Shown: in pieces, positions 49,079 to 58,396 of the stretch
How positions within the stretch are numbered: position 1 is the first letter of the stretch
How the letters are laid out: every line of letters begins with the position of its first letter
From: Gammaproteobacteria bacterium
GTDB taxonomy: Bacteria > Pseudomonadota > Gammaproteobacteria > Burkholderiales > Burkholderiaceae_C
NCBI GenBank assembly: GCA_018820395.1
Contig: JAHJOG010000030.1
Location: forward strand, 1 to 64,000
DNA: 64,000 bases
Direction of reading: 5' to 3'
Made by a program: the position numbers and the translations under genes
The notes under the pieces: generated by a model
Database searches by the model: none
Seen by the model: the letters and a program-made list of their open reading frames with translations, nothing else
What the model was told of the DNA's origin: nothing

Positions 49079-51388
49079 TCAAGCGGCTCTGACCGTTCGG
49101 CCGTCGGCTGGCCGTTTAATGCGCTCCGCCGGATCGACCATCGGCTTCATTAGCCGCAATCCGTTGGCCACCACCAGCAGCGTCGCGCCCATGTCGGCGA
49201 ACACCGCCATCCACATCGTGGCCGTGCCAAAGAGCGCGAGCACCATGAAAACGGCCTTGATACCGAGCGCCAGCGAAATGTTCTGCAACAGCACCGTGTG
49301 CGTCTTGCGCGACAGACGAATCGTCTCGGGGATACGGCGCAGGTCATCGTTCATGACCACCACGTCCGCGGCTTCCATGGCGATGTCGGTGCCCATCGCG
49401 CCCATTGCGAAGCCGATGTCGGCCTGAGCTAGCGCCGGCGCGTCGTTGATGCCGTCGCCTGTCATCGCTGTGGCGCCAAAGCGTTTTTGCAGCGCCTTGA
49501 TTTCGGTCAGCTTGTCTTCGGGCAACAGGTTGCCCTGCGACTCGTCGATGCCGGCTTCGGCGGCGATGGTCTTGGCCGTCGCGGTGTTGTCGCCGGTCAG
49601 CATGATGGGCGTCACGCCGAGTGCCTTGAGTTCGGCGATGGCCTGGCGCGACGATTCCTTGATGGTGTCCGCCACGGCGAAGAGCGCGATGACGCCGCCC
49701 TCATCGGCCAGCAACGTGACCGTGCGGCCTTGCTGCTCGTGCGTTGCGAGACGGGCGGCGATGTCGGCGTTGCTGTGGTTGCGTTCCTGCATCAGGCGGT
49801 GGTTGCCGAGTACATGATCGCGACCGTCGATCGTGCCTTGCGTGCCGCGGCCGGGCAGCGCGGTGAAGCCTTCCACGTTTTGGTTGGGTAGTCCGAGCCC
49901 TTGCGCGATCGCCTTGGACACCGGATGGTCCGAGCGCTCCGCCAGGCTCATCGCAATACGACCAACTTTCTCCTTGTCGGCGTCGGAGCGAAGCACCATC
50001 CAGTCAACCAGCTTCGGCTTGCCTTCGGTGATCGTGCCGGTCTTGTCGAGCGCGATTGCCTTGAGGTTGCGTGCCTCTTCTAGGTAGGTTCCGCCCTTGA
50101 TCAGGATGCCTCGGCGCGCGCCTGCTGCCAGTGCGCTCACCACGGTCACCGGGGTGGAGATCACCAGCGCGCACGGGCAGGCGACGACCAGCAACACCAG
50201 CGCCTTGTAGATGGCTTCGAGCCAGGTGGCGTCCGTCAACCAAGGCATCAACACGGCGACGGCCAGTGCAAGCACGAAAACCGATGGCGTGTAGATTGCA
50301 GCGAAGCGATCGACGAAGCGCTGCGTCGGCGCACGCGTGCCTTGCGCTTCTTCGACGGCGTGGATGATGCGTGCCAGCGTCGTGTTGGTGGCGATGCCGG
50401 TCACACGAAACTGGAGTTCGGACGTCTCGTTGATCGTGCCGGCATAAACCGGGTCGCCGACGCCGCGGTCGACCGGCAGGCTCTCACCTGTGACGGGCGC
50501 CTGGTTCACCGCGCTGCGGCCTTCGGTGACGACACCATCGAGCGGCACGCGTTCGCCCGGCTTGATGCGCACGATAGCGTCGAGCGCCACGCCGGCCGAG
50601 GGCACGGTCTTCCAACTGCGGTCCGCCTGCTGCACGTCGGCTTCTTCGGGCGCGAGCGCGACCAAGCCCTTGATGGCGTTGCGGGCGCGGTCGGCGGCAC
50701 GCGCTTCGATCAACTCGGCGATGGCGTAGAGCGCCATGACCATCGCGGCCTCGGGCCACTGGCCGATGACGAAGGCGCCAGTGACTGCCACGCTCATGAG
50801 CGCGTTGATGTTCAGCCGGCCGCGGATGAGCGCTTTGATGCCCTTGGTGTAAGTCTCAACACCCGAAAGCCAGATTGCAATCGCTGCGATTGCAAGTCCG
50901 ACGTACTTCATGCCAGATGCATCGCCAGCAAAATAATGCAGGGCTTCTGCGCCAATGGCGAACACGAGCGCAGCTGCGAGGCGAAGCACGCCAGTGCCCC
51001 CCTCATGGCTCGAATGGTCGTGGCCGTCATCATCGGCATGGGGCGTTGACTGATCTTTCGATTCGGCCAAAACTGGCGAGGGCTCGTAGCCTGCGGCCTT
51101 GATGGCCTTGACCGCAAGCGGGATCACGTCGGCGGGCGCATTGATTGCCACCGTCCTCGCGCCAAGCTGAAAATTCAAGCTCTTGATGCCTGCAACCTTG
51201 TCGAGCGCACGCCTGATGTCGCTTTCTTCAACAGCGCAATCCATGGCGGGAATGCGGAAGACGGTGGCGCCTGCGGCGGTGGTGTCCGACCTCGTGGATG
51301 CAGCCGGGGAGGCGGAAGCGCAACAGGCGTCGGCTACGCAGCAGTCGGCGGCAAGCGGCTTGATTTCAGGCATTGTGGTTTTTGTCAT
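49079..51388 (-). CDS. cadA: CadA/ZntA-type Cd/Zn/Pb-translocating P-type ATPase
   Basis: The 769-residue ATPase has an N-terminal Cys cluster (DCCVADACCASAS) and an HMA domain with FRIPAMDCAVEESDIRRAL. A His linker (DDDGHDHSSHEGG) follows, then the membrane motif VVACPCALVISTPV, phosphorylation motif DKTGT and [24 protein letters not shown] with this HMA type marks the Zn/Cd/Pb group. The start MTKTTMPEIK at 51388 has AGGGG upstream. Divergent from cadR with a shared operator. Confidence 0.93.
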   Translation of the reverse strand: MTKTTMPEIKPLAADCCVADACCASASPAASTRSDTTAAGATVFRIPAMDCAVEESDIRRALDKVAGIKSLNFQLGARTVAINAPADVIPLAVKAIKAAGYEPSPVLAESKDQSTPHADDDGHDHSSHEGGTGVLRLAAALVFAIGAEALHYFAGDASGMKYVGLAIAAIAIWLSGVETYTKGIKALIRGRLNINALMSVAVTGAFVIGQWPEAAMVMALYAIAELIEARAADRARNAIKGLVALAPEEADVQQADRSWKTVPSAGVALDAIVRIKPGERVPLDGVVTEGRSAVNQAPVTGESLPVDRGVGDPVYAGTINETSELQFRVTGIATNTTLARIIHAVEEAQGTRAPTQRFVDRFAAIYTPSVFVLALAVAVLMPWLTDATWLEAIYKALVLLVVACPCALVISTPVTVVSALAAGARRGILIKGGTYLEEARNLKAIALDKTGTITEGKPKLVDWMVLRSDADKEKVGRIAMSLAERSDHPVSKAIAQGLGLPNQNVEGFTALPGRGTQGTIDGRDHVLGNHRLMQERNHSNADIAARLATHEQQGRTVTLLADEGGVIALFAVADTIKESSRQAIAELKALGVTPIMLTGDNTATAKTIAAEAGIDESQGNLLPEDKLTEIKALQKRFGATAMTGDGINDAPALAQADIGFAMGAMGTDIAMEAADVVVMNDDLRRIPETIRLSRKTHTVLLQNISLALGIKAVFMVLALFGTATMWMAVFADMGATLLVVANGLRLMKPMVDPAERIKRPADGRTVRAA

Positions 51389-51395
51389 TGCCCCT

Positions 51396-51426
51396 ATTGG
51401 AAACCCTCTAGTGGGTTTAGAGTCAA
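51396..51426 (-). promoter_or_regulatory. MerR-type operator/promoter of cadA
   Basis: On the minus strand, TTGACT (51426-51421) is followed after 19 bp by TCCAAT. The spacer has the dyad CTCTA-N7-TAGAG. This is the geometry of CadR/PbrR/ZntR promoters, and the cadR gene starts 23 bp away on the other strand. Confidence 0.65.
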
Positions 51427-51448
51427 GCATCACTTTCAGGACGCATCC

Positions 51449-51895
51449 ATGAAGATTGGTGAACTCGCACAAGCAACAGGCACGCCTGCTGAAACCATCC
51501 GCTTCTACGAAAAAGAGGGGTTGCTAGCAGAGCCCAAGCGAACCGAAGGCAACTATCGGATTTATGGGCAGGAGCACCTGGAGCGCTTGGCTTTCATTCG
51601 TCACTGCCGCTTTCTGGACATGGCTTTGGACGAGATTCGCGCACTACTGAAGTTCAAGCAATCGCCTCAAGAAAATTGTGCGGGGGTGAACGATCTTCTG
51701 GATGCCCACATTGGTCATGTAGCACATCGCATCCGCGAACTGCGCGCCCTGGAAAAGCAGCTCAAATCGCTCCGTGATCAATGCGCCATTGCAGACGCAG
51801 CAGGGGAATGTGGGATTCTCAAAGAGCTTTCGAGCGAAGTTCTTCTGCCCACATTCAGGCGGTCGGCCAGGAAACACGTGCATGGAACGCACTGA
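51449..51895 (+). CDS. cadR: CadR/PbrR-type MerR-family metal regulator
   Basis: The 148-residue regulator starts MKIGELAQATGTPAETIRFYEKEGLL, the MerR winged-helix motif. The metal-binding region has a Cys in QENCAGVNDLLDAHI and a loop with QCAIADAAGECG, the cysteine triad of Cd/Pb sensors. The His-containing tail KHVHGTH is typical of CadR. It is divergent from cadA. The spacing and dyad in the intergenic region fit repression and activation by DNA underwinding. Preferred metal is Cd or Pb; Zn is possible. Confidence 0.9.
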   Translation: MKIGELAQATGTPAETIRFYEKEGLLAEPKRTEGNYRIYGQEHLERLAFIRHCRFLDMALDEIRALLKFKQSPQENCAGVNDLLDAHIGHVAHRIRELRALEKQLKSLRDQCAIADAAGECGILKELSSEVLLPTFRRSARKHVHGTH

Positions 51896-52173
51896 CGTTG
51901 AGTCGTGCATCGCGCTGTGCTTGGCCGCGCCAAGGCGGTGGCGGGCCTGCGGTTGGTCTACGTTTCCATGCCATGGGACAGCAAACTTCGTCCCTGACGA
52001 ATTTAGATGGGGAGGGGTTGCCGTGACCTCAAGCCAGGCTACGTGCCGTCGGTAGTCGCTTTGCTCCTGCGCTCCGCGGCTTGATGACTGAGACTTACCG
52101 ACTGCTTTCAAGAATTTGCTTGAGCGTTGAACCGCACCAAAATTTTGTCTTTTGACTGAAAGCCTCTGGAGCC
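51896..52173. other. Gene-free stretch
   Basis: These 278 bp between cadR and an orphan gene show no supported open frame, hairpin or recognised promoter. Transition from metal cargo to orphan genes. Confidence 0.35.
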
Positions 52174-52719
52174 ATGAATCAGCCGACTTCAGCCGCGTGG
52201 AATGAGCCTTCTCAACTTGGAAGCTTCCTTGCGCGCTTTCAATACATGTTCCCGCTCGTGGGGTCGGACAGGCGGCGAGCGTACGTGTTTTTTCGCGGAT
52301 GGATGCCCACATTCGCGCAGATGTGCGAGCAGATCGAAATCAAACTCGGCGATGACAAGCGGGACTTCGGTTGGGCAAGGATTCGCGAGAAGTTCGGTGC
52401 GCCGAGCCTTTCTTACCAGATGTGCGGTCATGCGCGGCACGTGATACACGCGCATCGGCCAGATGAAGTCACTCGGATAATTTGTGCGCCGGCCGATTCG
52501 TTTGATTCTTCCGCAGTGGAGATTCAAGAAGTCGTGCTGCGTGGAGAAGTGGCACTCCGACGATCATGCATCGTGTGCGGGGCGCCTTCGATCATTACAA
52601 ATGCCTGTGGGCCTTGGGCATCCCTTTGCGTCGAGCATAGGACAGGAGCGTTCCTCGAAGGACTTATAGGAAGCTCTGTGTGGACGATGGCGGAGCTTCG
52701 AGAAGAGCCGATTGGTTAG
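52174..52719 (+). CDS. Orphan protein with C-terminal zinc-ribbon-like CxxCG motif (paralogue A)
   Basis: The 181-residue protein has no signal peptide. Two blocks are shared with the gene at 53134: an N-terminal FQYMF...GWMPTFAQMCEQIEIKLGDDKRDF...IREKFG block, here given in parts, and a C-terminal SCIVCGAPSIITNACG then LCVEH block that looks like a zinc ribbon. The middle differs. No family is recognised. The shared blocks indicate duplicated or recombined genes; function unknown. Confidence 0.6.
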   Translation: MNQPTSAAWNEPSQLGSFLARFQYMFPLVGSDRRRAYVFFRGWMPTFAQMCEQIEIKLGDDKRDFGWARIREKFGAPSLSYQMCGHARHVIHAHRPDEVTRIICAPADSFDSSAVEIQEVVLRGEVALRRSCIVCGAPSIITNACGPWASLCVEHRTGAFLEGLIGSSVWTMAELREEPIG

Positions 52720-52787
52720 GCTGTTAATGCTCGTCAGCGCTTCACCGGGCAGTGCCGACTTCAGCGAGCCGGAAAATCATGCGACGT

Positions 52788-53120
52788 TCACATGATGCTT
52801 AATCTCACCATCCCTTGCTCGCCGCCCCTTGTTCCATACTGCCGTTGTCGCACAACGAAGGCGCGGAATCGAATACCTGAGATTTCAACAATCACAGACG
52901 CCGACGGGCGCGCGCTTTGCCTTGTTTCATCCTCGTGGGCAACCACCCCGTAGTCGTTGTGAATCACGAGTTCGGCAACCGCAATGCTGTCGAAGTCTTG
53001 CGCCGAGATTGTGAGGGTCTCGGTTTCGCTGTCGTACCACTCAGCGAACACAAAATCGGGCACCAGGCTACCGGTGTGTTTGTATCGACGTTGCAGCTTC
53101 TTGGGTGTGGTAACGGTCAT
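52788..53120 (-). CDS. Small orphan protein downstream of paralogue B
   Basis: The 110-residue frame starts at ATG 53120, 13 bp after the stop of the 53134 gene, with MTVTTPKKLQRRYKHTGSLV. It contains an acidic beta-rich region (FVFAEWYDSETETLTISA). Its codon pattern and tight spacing suggest a real second gene of a two-gene operon. No family is recognised. A partner role for the CxxCG protein is inferred only from position. Confidence 0.5.
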   Translation of the reverse strand: MTVTTPKKLQRRYKHTGSLVPDFVFAEWYDSETETLTISAQDFDSIAVAELVIHNDYGVVAHEDETRQSARPSASVIVEISGIRFRAFVVRQRQYGTRGGEQGMVRLSIM

Positions 53121-53133
53121 CTTCTTTGCTTGC

Positions 53134-53547
53134 TTACACTCCAAGTCCCGACCGCCGAGCACTGATTCGGTCGCGGTGTTCGTCTGCATGCGCGGTGCAG
53201 AGGCACAGAAACCATCCGCCGTGCTTTTCAATGGTGGCCGGACTTCCACAGAGCATGCAAGCGGTTTCCGTTGCCAACTCTGCCTGGTCGAGCAAGGTCT
53301 GAATTCGCTGTAGCTCTTCACTGCCCAGAGATTCCGAGTCGTAGTAGTACCTCGCACTTCCGTACTTTTCCTTAATTTGTGAAAAGTGAAAACGACGCTT
53401 GTTCTCCCCCAAAATCGCGTCGATCTCTGCACACGCTTGCGCAAGGAATTGCGTCCACCCGTCATACATGTCCAAGCCAATGTTGGGGCCTGCGAACATG
53501 TACCGGTACTTGACCTTGAGCTGGTCAGATGTCACGTTATCTTTCAC
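53134..53547 (-). CDS. Orphan protein with C-terminal zinc-ribbon-like CxxCG motif (paralogue B)
   Basis: The 137-residue protein shows the same architecture as the 52174 product: KYRYMF, GWTQFLAQACAEIDAILGEN, KRRFHFSQIKEKYGSARYYY, then ACMLCGSPATIEKHGGWFLC and a CTAHAD end. The conserved residues (Y-M-F, GW, C, LG-x-x-KR-x-F, EK-x-G, CxxCG-x-P, LCxxH) define a small family present twice in this island, on opposite strands. Function unknown. Confidence 0.62.
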   Translation of the reverse strand: MKDNVTSDQLKVKYRYMFAGPNIGLDMYDGWTQFLAQACAEIDAILGENKRRFHFSQIKEKYGSARYYYDSESLGSEELQRIQTLLDQAELATETACMLCGSPATIEKHGGWFLCLCTAHADEHRDRISARRSGLGV

Positions 53548-53633
53548 CGATTAGTTTTGTCGACGTCGTCGGGAGCAGTGGCGAGACTGGCCCCACCGGA
53601 AAGGTTTGAAGACTAGCGGTAGGTACTGGCTCG

Positions 53634-53882
53634 TCAATCGAGCCGGCGGGGTTTGTCATGGTCGTCTGCGATCCAGCCGCTTACAGGCACGTCTTCCATC
53701 GCGGTTGCTGCATTGATCTCCTGTGGCGTCGGGTAGTGACGGAGGATTCGCGTCGCAAGAATCCGGAGCTTTTCTGGGACTGGCCCGCCCCACTGCTCAA
53801 TGTCTTTGCTCTCAGAGCGAATGGTACGCAGAGCTTCACCTGCCCATTCGAGCGCACGACGTCTTTCGTAGGGGAGAGTCAT
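53634..53882 (-). CDS. BPSL0761-family small protein
   Basis: The 82-residue protein starts MTLPYERRRALEWAGEALRT. It has the family's LRILATRILRHYPTPQEIN segment followed by a short acidic tail (GWIADDHDKP). This layout matches the BPSL0761 family of small proteins widespread in Burkholderiales accessory DNA. Role unknown. It is not obviously co-transcribed with neighbours, which lie 87 and 60 bp away. Confidence 0.7.
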   Translation of the reverse strand: MTLPYERRRALEWAGEALRTIRSESKDIEQWGGPVPEKLRILATRILRHYPTPQEINAATAMEDVPVSGWIADDHDKPRRLD

Positions 53883-53941
53883 AGGTTTGTCCTCTTTGAT
53901 TTTTCATTGCCCCATCGCTTCGAAGTGTTGTTGACGCGTTC

Positions 53942-54511
53942 TCACCCGAGCTGTGCATCGATTGACGGCGCACTCCAAAGCGGAATCAACACAATTGAAC
54001 TTGGCAGTCGTTCTGACCAACTGTCGAAAAGTTCCAGATCGTCGCTGAACACTAGGTCGACGGAATCGGAACCTGGAGCGGAGCGATGCGCAACGGTCCG
54101 TGCAGTCCGCAGCGACCAGCTCAAAGGTCCCGAAGGCACGAGAACTTGCAGTGCGACCAGTTTCGGAACATTCCGGGCTAGCAGAAAGCGACTGAGCTCA
54201 TCCTTGCTGCAAAGAAATGCGCCGGTTTCGTCGGCGCCGACTAGACCGTTCGGAGACCAAGTGCAGAGGAACACCGGCTCCTTGACGCCAATGTGTGAGA
54301 TCGAGAACTGAAGCTGCTCGCCTTCGGCGACGGTGGCTCTGGATGATGGCGTCGAGAACATAGAGTTGGATCGACGCAAGTTGCGGTACAGGGCAAAGTG
54401 CTTGTACAGCAAACTTAGAGGCGTCGACCCGCCATTGTGACTTAAACGCGGCTGACGTAAAAGCAGCAAGCCAACAGACTCGGCTGTGTGGCTGTCGACG
54501 ATCTCCCTCAT
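53942..54511 (-). CDS. Hypothetical protein
   Basis: This 189-residue frame has no recognised domain. Its most structured part begins around MFSTPSSRATVAEGEQLQFS (internal ATG at 54361), with beta-strand-like segments (VFLCTWSPNGLVGADETGAF, KLVALQVLVPSGPLSWSLR). If the longer start is right, it overlaps the divergent XRE regulator by 24 bp; starting at 54361 avoids this. It may be the gene controlled by that regulator. Existence is moderately supported by frame length in AT-richer DNA. Confidence 0.45.
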   Translation of the reverse strand: MREIVDSHTAESVGLLLLRQPRLSHNGGSTPLSLLYKHFALYRNLRRSNSMFSTPSSRATVAEGEQLQFSISHIGVKEPVFLCTWSPNGLVGADETGAFLCSKDELSRFLLARNVPKLVALQVLVPSGPLSWSLRTARTVAHRSAPGSDSVDLVFSDDLELFDSWSERLPSSIVLIPLWSAPSIDAQLG

Positions 54512-54727
54512 GTTTCCGCCAAGTCAGCACGCGCGCTGTTGGCGGTCAACCTAGTGCACCTTAGGCAGAAAAGGCAGTGGTCTCAGGAAGCTCTCGCCCA
54601 CGAGTCGGGACTGCATCGAACCTTCATCGCTCACGTTGAGCGGGAAAGTCGGAACATTTCTTTGGACAACCTCGAGAAACTTGCCGTTGCGTTAGGGGTG
54701 CACGTTGCGCGGCTTTTGAAGGATTGA
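54488..54727 (+). CDS. XRE-family helix-turn-helix regulator
   Basis: The 79-residue protein consists of one HTH_3/Xre domain: LVHLRQKRQWSQEALAHESG, then LHRTFIAHVERESRNISLDN and LEKLAVALGVHVARLL. Size and sequence resemble short controller proteins found with restriction-modification systems or islands. GTG 54488 is used; the first residues before the HTH are not conserved, so a later start is possible. It is divergent from the 53942 gene. It may regulate that gene or the recombinase operon. Confidence 0.85.
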   Translation: MAVDDLPHVSAKSARALLAVNLVHLRQKRQWSQEALAHESGLHRTFIAHVERESRNISLDNLEKLAVALGVHVARLLKD

Positions 54728-55524
54728 CGAGCGAGTCGCCTGTGGATCCCTGCGCAAGGGCATCCTGCATCGAAAGATGAAGTCCGATCAGGGGATGCGA
54801 GAAGCTGGTCGTTCATCGGTTCCACGTCGGCACCATTGCCGAGATCGCTGATGCTTGGTGACATCGTCACCGAAGCCGTTCGCCCACGAGGACAGTCTGG
54901 ATGTTTGGAACACCCATCGCTGTCTTGGGCATCAGTCACGCTCTGAAAGTGGGAGAGCGCTGGCCGTGATGGCAACGCACCCATACAACGCGACGAGTGA
55001 GCCGGACGAACCCGGTACGGTCCCGCTGGATGACCTCCAAAATTGAACTACAGCTTCGCGTAGCAGCTCCGGGCAGGTGTTCAAAGTGGCCGGCGCAGCT
55101 AGGCTTTGTTTGGAATCGGTCCGTGGAACCGAATCATCGGAGCATTGCGGCCCATCGTTTGTTCTCACACAGAGTTGACGAAAGCAAACGTAACTTTTGC
55201 GACAGATTCAAGTTAATGTCGGCGATTTTGACGAATGACGCCGCTTTATATTGACCCGTGAAAAGTTAATAAGGCGAAATTGTGATCTTCGAGAACGGAA
55301 TCTTCACGATGGCCCCGCAACCACAGGGCTGGACAAGCCGGATTTGGGTAATCTTTCGAAAAACGGTGACCCGCACGCTCGCAGCACATCGATAAACCTA
55401 AACGGGTTTTGATTAAATCCGTTTCGATCTAGGAATTACACCTCCCGTTGTTACAGGTTGACTGTGGAACACTGCCGCAACGTCAACATCGGTGACAAGA
55501 TTTCAGCAAAGACGAACTGCTGAA
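54728..55524. other. Long non-coding region before the recombinase operon
   Basis: Almost 800 bp hold no convincing gene; short frames at 54855-55046 and 54997-55254 show no domain or ribosome-binding site. The region becomes AT-rich near its right end and contains the strong dyad at 55400-55424. It probably includes the promoter and control sites of the recombinase module. Confidence 0.5.
55400..55424. promoter_or_regulatory. Inverted repeat upstream of recombinase operon
   Basis: AAACGGGTTT (55400-55409) and AAATCCGTTT (55415-55424) are 10-bp arms with one mismatch around a 5-base loop, about 100 bp before the first recombinase. This could be an operator for the XRE protein or a recombinase accessory site. 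Confidence 0.45.
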
Positions 55525-56835
55525 ATGACCAACACCTACCTTGAAACTCAGATCAAGCGCATCAGTGATCCGTGCATCGATGCGACTGCTCGCCATGCTG
55601 TTCGTCGCGTATACCTAGTTGATCGAGAAACTGGTCTCCCTTGTGAGCTCGAGCAAAACTACATCGATGTCGTACTCGGGACTAAGGCAGTTGGTACGCA
55701 AGACAAAGCTGGAGACGAACTTGCTGTTTTCAGACAATGGCGCCTTATTCAGAGTCTCAAAGACAAAGGCTGGAAAGACAGTCTGCAACGCGCGCTCCAA
55801 TCAGAGCCACCCATGTCATCAAGTGAGATTGATGATTTCGCAAACTCGTGCAGTTTCGAGACAGGCTTTTTCTCAAAGACGGTAGAAGCACTGAAAAATC
55901 GGATGCCACTGGACACTTATTCACCTCATGAGACAGTAAGTGCGGCTTGTTTAAACGGCCGAATTCGTACGGCAATGAGGTTTTTGATGCACCTCCTCAA
56001 TCATGGTCGCAAACCCGCCAATGTTCAGGATCTGCATTTCTACGCCTACATGTCGGAACTTAAAAGATCACTAGAGACTGAAATGCAAAACAAGCTTGTT
56101 CCAGTCCCCAAACATTCGGAAGTTCTCTCGCTCAATTCCATTGAGGTTCAGGCAATGGAGCTGTTGCTTGACAAGCACCCATTGTTCACAAAATCTGTAA
56201 GCGCTCAACGAGATGCTCTCATCATAAGAACTCTAAGAGAAACGTCGTTTCGTGCCGGTGAGTTATTAAAAATAAAAACTGAACAGGTTTGCGAGCCTTC
56301 AGAGTTGCTTCCATCCCCGTACATTACGACGATCCGAGATCCGCAATCTGCTGAAGACTGCCGAAAATACGAACCAGCTGTTAAGACCCGCAATGGAGAC
56401 GTACCAATCAGCAACGAACTTTTCAAGGATCTGCAAAATTATATTCTTGGGCCCAGGCGTAATGCCGTTGAGCTTCGCACTGACGGCGTCGAAACCGCTT
56501 ATCTCTTCGTCAATCACGAAGGCAATCCTGAACACATTGGAAAGGAAACATCTCAGCGCAACATCAATCGTGTTGTTAAAAAACTCACTGTGGAGTCCGC
56601 AATAAGATCTACAGTACACCCCCATTCATTGCGGCACACGGGTCTAACCGAACTCGCTGATGGCGCACAGGAGCGAGGTCGCGACGGTGCGGAAATTGAG
56701 CAGTTGGTGACGGACATGGGTCGCTTCACGCCTGGCTCACCGCAGGTGGCGCATTACACCGGTAGACACGTAAGAACCCAGACAGCGAAATTCAAGAGAA
56801 TGCGGGAAGATGAAATTCGTGGAAAAAAAACCTAG
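55525..56835 (+). CDS. Tyrosine recombinase 1 (catalytically complete)
   Basis: The 436-residue phage-integrase-fold protein has the active-site residues in place. These are Arg243 in TSFRAGELLKIK, the box II HxxR as VHPHSLRHTGL (His367, Arg370, with His371), and a tyrosine in QVAHYTGRHVR (Tyr411). The N-terminal part (about 1-190) is helical and would hold the core-binding domain. ATG 55525 was chosen over GTG 55492, since neither has a strong ribosome-binding site and the ATG starts the conserved-looking helix. It overlaps recombinase 2 by 26 bp. It is probably the cutting enzyme for island integration and excision. Confidence 0.88.
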   Translation: MTNTYLETQIKRISDPCIDATARHAVRRVYLVDRETGLPCELEQNYIDVVLGTKAVGTQDKAGDELAVFRQWRLIQSLKDKGWKDSLQRALQSEPPMSSSEIDDFANSCSFETGFFSKTVEALKNRMPLDTYSPHETVSAACLNGRIRTAMRFLMHLLNHGRKPANVQDLHFYAYMSELKRSLETEMQNKLVPVPKHSEVLSLNSIEVQAMELLLDKHPLFTKSVSAQRDALIIRTLRETSFRAGELLKIKTEQVCEPSELLPSPYITTIRDPQSAEDCRKYEPAVKTRNGDVPISNELFKDLQNYILGPRRNAVELRTDGVETAYLFVNHEGNPEHIGKETSQRNINRVVKKLTVESAIRSTVHPHSLRHTGLTELADGAQERGRDGAEIEQLVTDMGRFTPGSPQVAHYTGRHVRTQTAKFKRMREDEIRGKKT

Positions 56836-58396
56836 ACGGACTCTTCCCGCTGATGCCGTTCAGCTCTTTTTTCGTTCTGCAGACGATTTTCCAACGGCAT
56901 TTTTGTACCGCTCTTTTGTTTGCCCGGTTCAAATAAAGCCGATCGAGCATACAACTTCCATACCAGTCAACCTTGATTGCATGAAAATTGATGGCGACGG
57001 TGGAACTGTAAATATTAGGCTGAATCGCTTCCGAATCTTTTTAACCTCGAAAACATTCGAGAGTTTTTCGTATGTGATGATTACAGCTTTGGATCGCCGA
57101 CACAAATCCTCGGTAGTCTCTAGATGGGAAAAAGAGGCTCATCTATTTCTCCGTCTTTGTTGCGAAGCGCTCGGGGGGACAAAAATTGAAACAATCACTC
57201 TAGGAATGTACCTTTGGTATACAGAAGCCTGTAACCCATCGCAAGTTGGGCTGATAAGGACGTTTCTTCTTTTCTGGTGCAAACAAAATGTTGAAGGACT
57301 GCACCGAGGGCTTGTTAGGCACTTGGGCTCAGCCTCCCCGCCGAAACGTCCATCCACGCAGCAAATTCAAAATCAGAAGCCTGACGAACGGCCACTGACG
57401 ATTGCTCAATCTCGGCAAATCTCCGAACGCATCGGTGAGCTTTACGCTGCAAAGGAATTTAGTGCCCAAGACCAACTTTTGTGGACGCTGATCTCAGCAG
57501 AAGGACTAAGGCCGTCGCAGCTTGCTCTTTTGCGCGTCAAGCACTTCGAGATCATTCGCGACGAAAATGGCGAAATACTTGAGGTTTTAATACATGTGCC
57601 GGCAGTAAAGCAAAAAGGCACCCCGGCACTCAGTTATCTAATAACGGAAACGCTTGCATCGAGAGCGTGGGTCCCTTTGATGGAGCATCTCAACTTCGCA
57701 TCTACTGTAGCCGACCGCAAGTTGCTTCCCGAGGACAGAATTTTTTGCGTAACGAAGGATTTTTTTGGTAATTACGTAATTAGCAAAAGTCCGTTAAGAA
57801 TTAATTTAATTGTTGGCGAAACAAGAGTAAAAATTACCAGGGGGATTCCAGATCTGGAGGATGTGATCCTTTTTTGTCGGCGGTTCAAGCACACGAAGCT
57901 GACTCATTTAGGTCTCTTAGGAGCACCCTTATCAGTTCTGCAACGATGTGCTTATCAAACGTCTTCAGGGTCAGTCAAAAGGTACGTTAATGTCTCCAAG
58001 GATGTCCAGCGAAGTTTCGAGACGAAAATGGCCAACTCACACAATGCGCTTGTCAGGTTTTTTAAGGGGCAAATCGTTGACCGAGCGGAGGCTACTCATC
58101 CCGACGAAGAACACCTCATCGGAGCACCAGGCCTCTCCGACGAAGACTTGGGCGCATGCGCCGTTCAGCCTTGCAAGGGTCTGATGAATGTCGGCTGTTA
58201 CGGCTGCTACAAGTTCGAAGCTTTCGCCGATGGACCACACCAAGAAGCGCTAGACCACCTTGAAAGCCTAAGACTCGACCGCGCTGCACTACATCTCGAC
58301 GAAGCGGTCGTAACCCGCGACGATCACCTGATCGAGGCAGTCAAGCAAGTCATCGCAGACATCGGAGGGCAGCACCTTGGCCAAGTGCAAATTTGA
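56810..58396 (+). CDS. Tyrosine recombinase 2 with degenerate box II and Cys-rich tail
   Basis: The 528-residue integrase-like protein has Arg234 in AEGLRPSQLALLR and a candidate Tyr392 in VKRYVNVSKD. The HxxR box reads RRFKHT (Arg357, Lys360), so the canonical His and Arg are substituted. A C-terminal cysteine cluster (CAVQPCKGLMNVGCYGCYKF, Cys450-466) resembles a small zinc-binding domain seen in some transposon recombinases. It overlaps genes on both sides (26 and 20 bp), so the module is translationally coupled. Activity may be altered or require partner 1. Confidence 0.82.
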   Translation: MKFVEKKPRRTLPADAVQLFFRSADDFPTAFLYRSFVCPVQIKPIEHTTSIPVNLDCMKIDGDGGTVNIRLNRFRIFLTSKTFESFSYVMITALDRRHKSSVVSRWEKEAHLFLRLCCEALGGTKIETITLGMYLWYTEACNPSQVGLIRTFLLFWCKQNVEGLHRGLVRHLGSASPPKRPSTQQIQNQKPDERPLTIAQSRQISERIGELYAAKEFSAQDQLLWTLISAEGLRPSQLALLRVKHFEIIRDENGEILEVLIHVPAVKQKGTPALSYLITETLASRAWVPLMEHLNFASTVADRKLLPEDRIFCVTKDFFGNYVISKSPLRINLIVGETRVKITRGIPDLEDVILFCRRFKHTKLTHLGLLGAPLSVLQRCAYQTSSGSVKRYVNVSKDVQRSFETKMANSHNALVRFFKGQIVDRAEATHPDEEHLIGAPGLSDEDLGACAVQPCKGLMNVGCYGCYKFEAFADGPHQEALDHLESLRLDRAALHLDEAVVTRDDHLIEAVKQVIADIGGQHLGQVQI

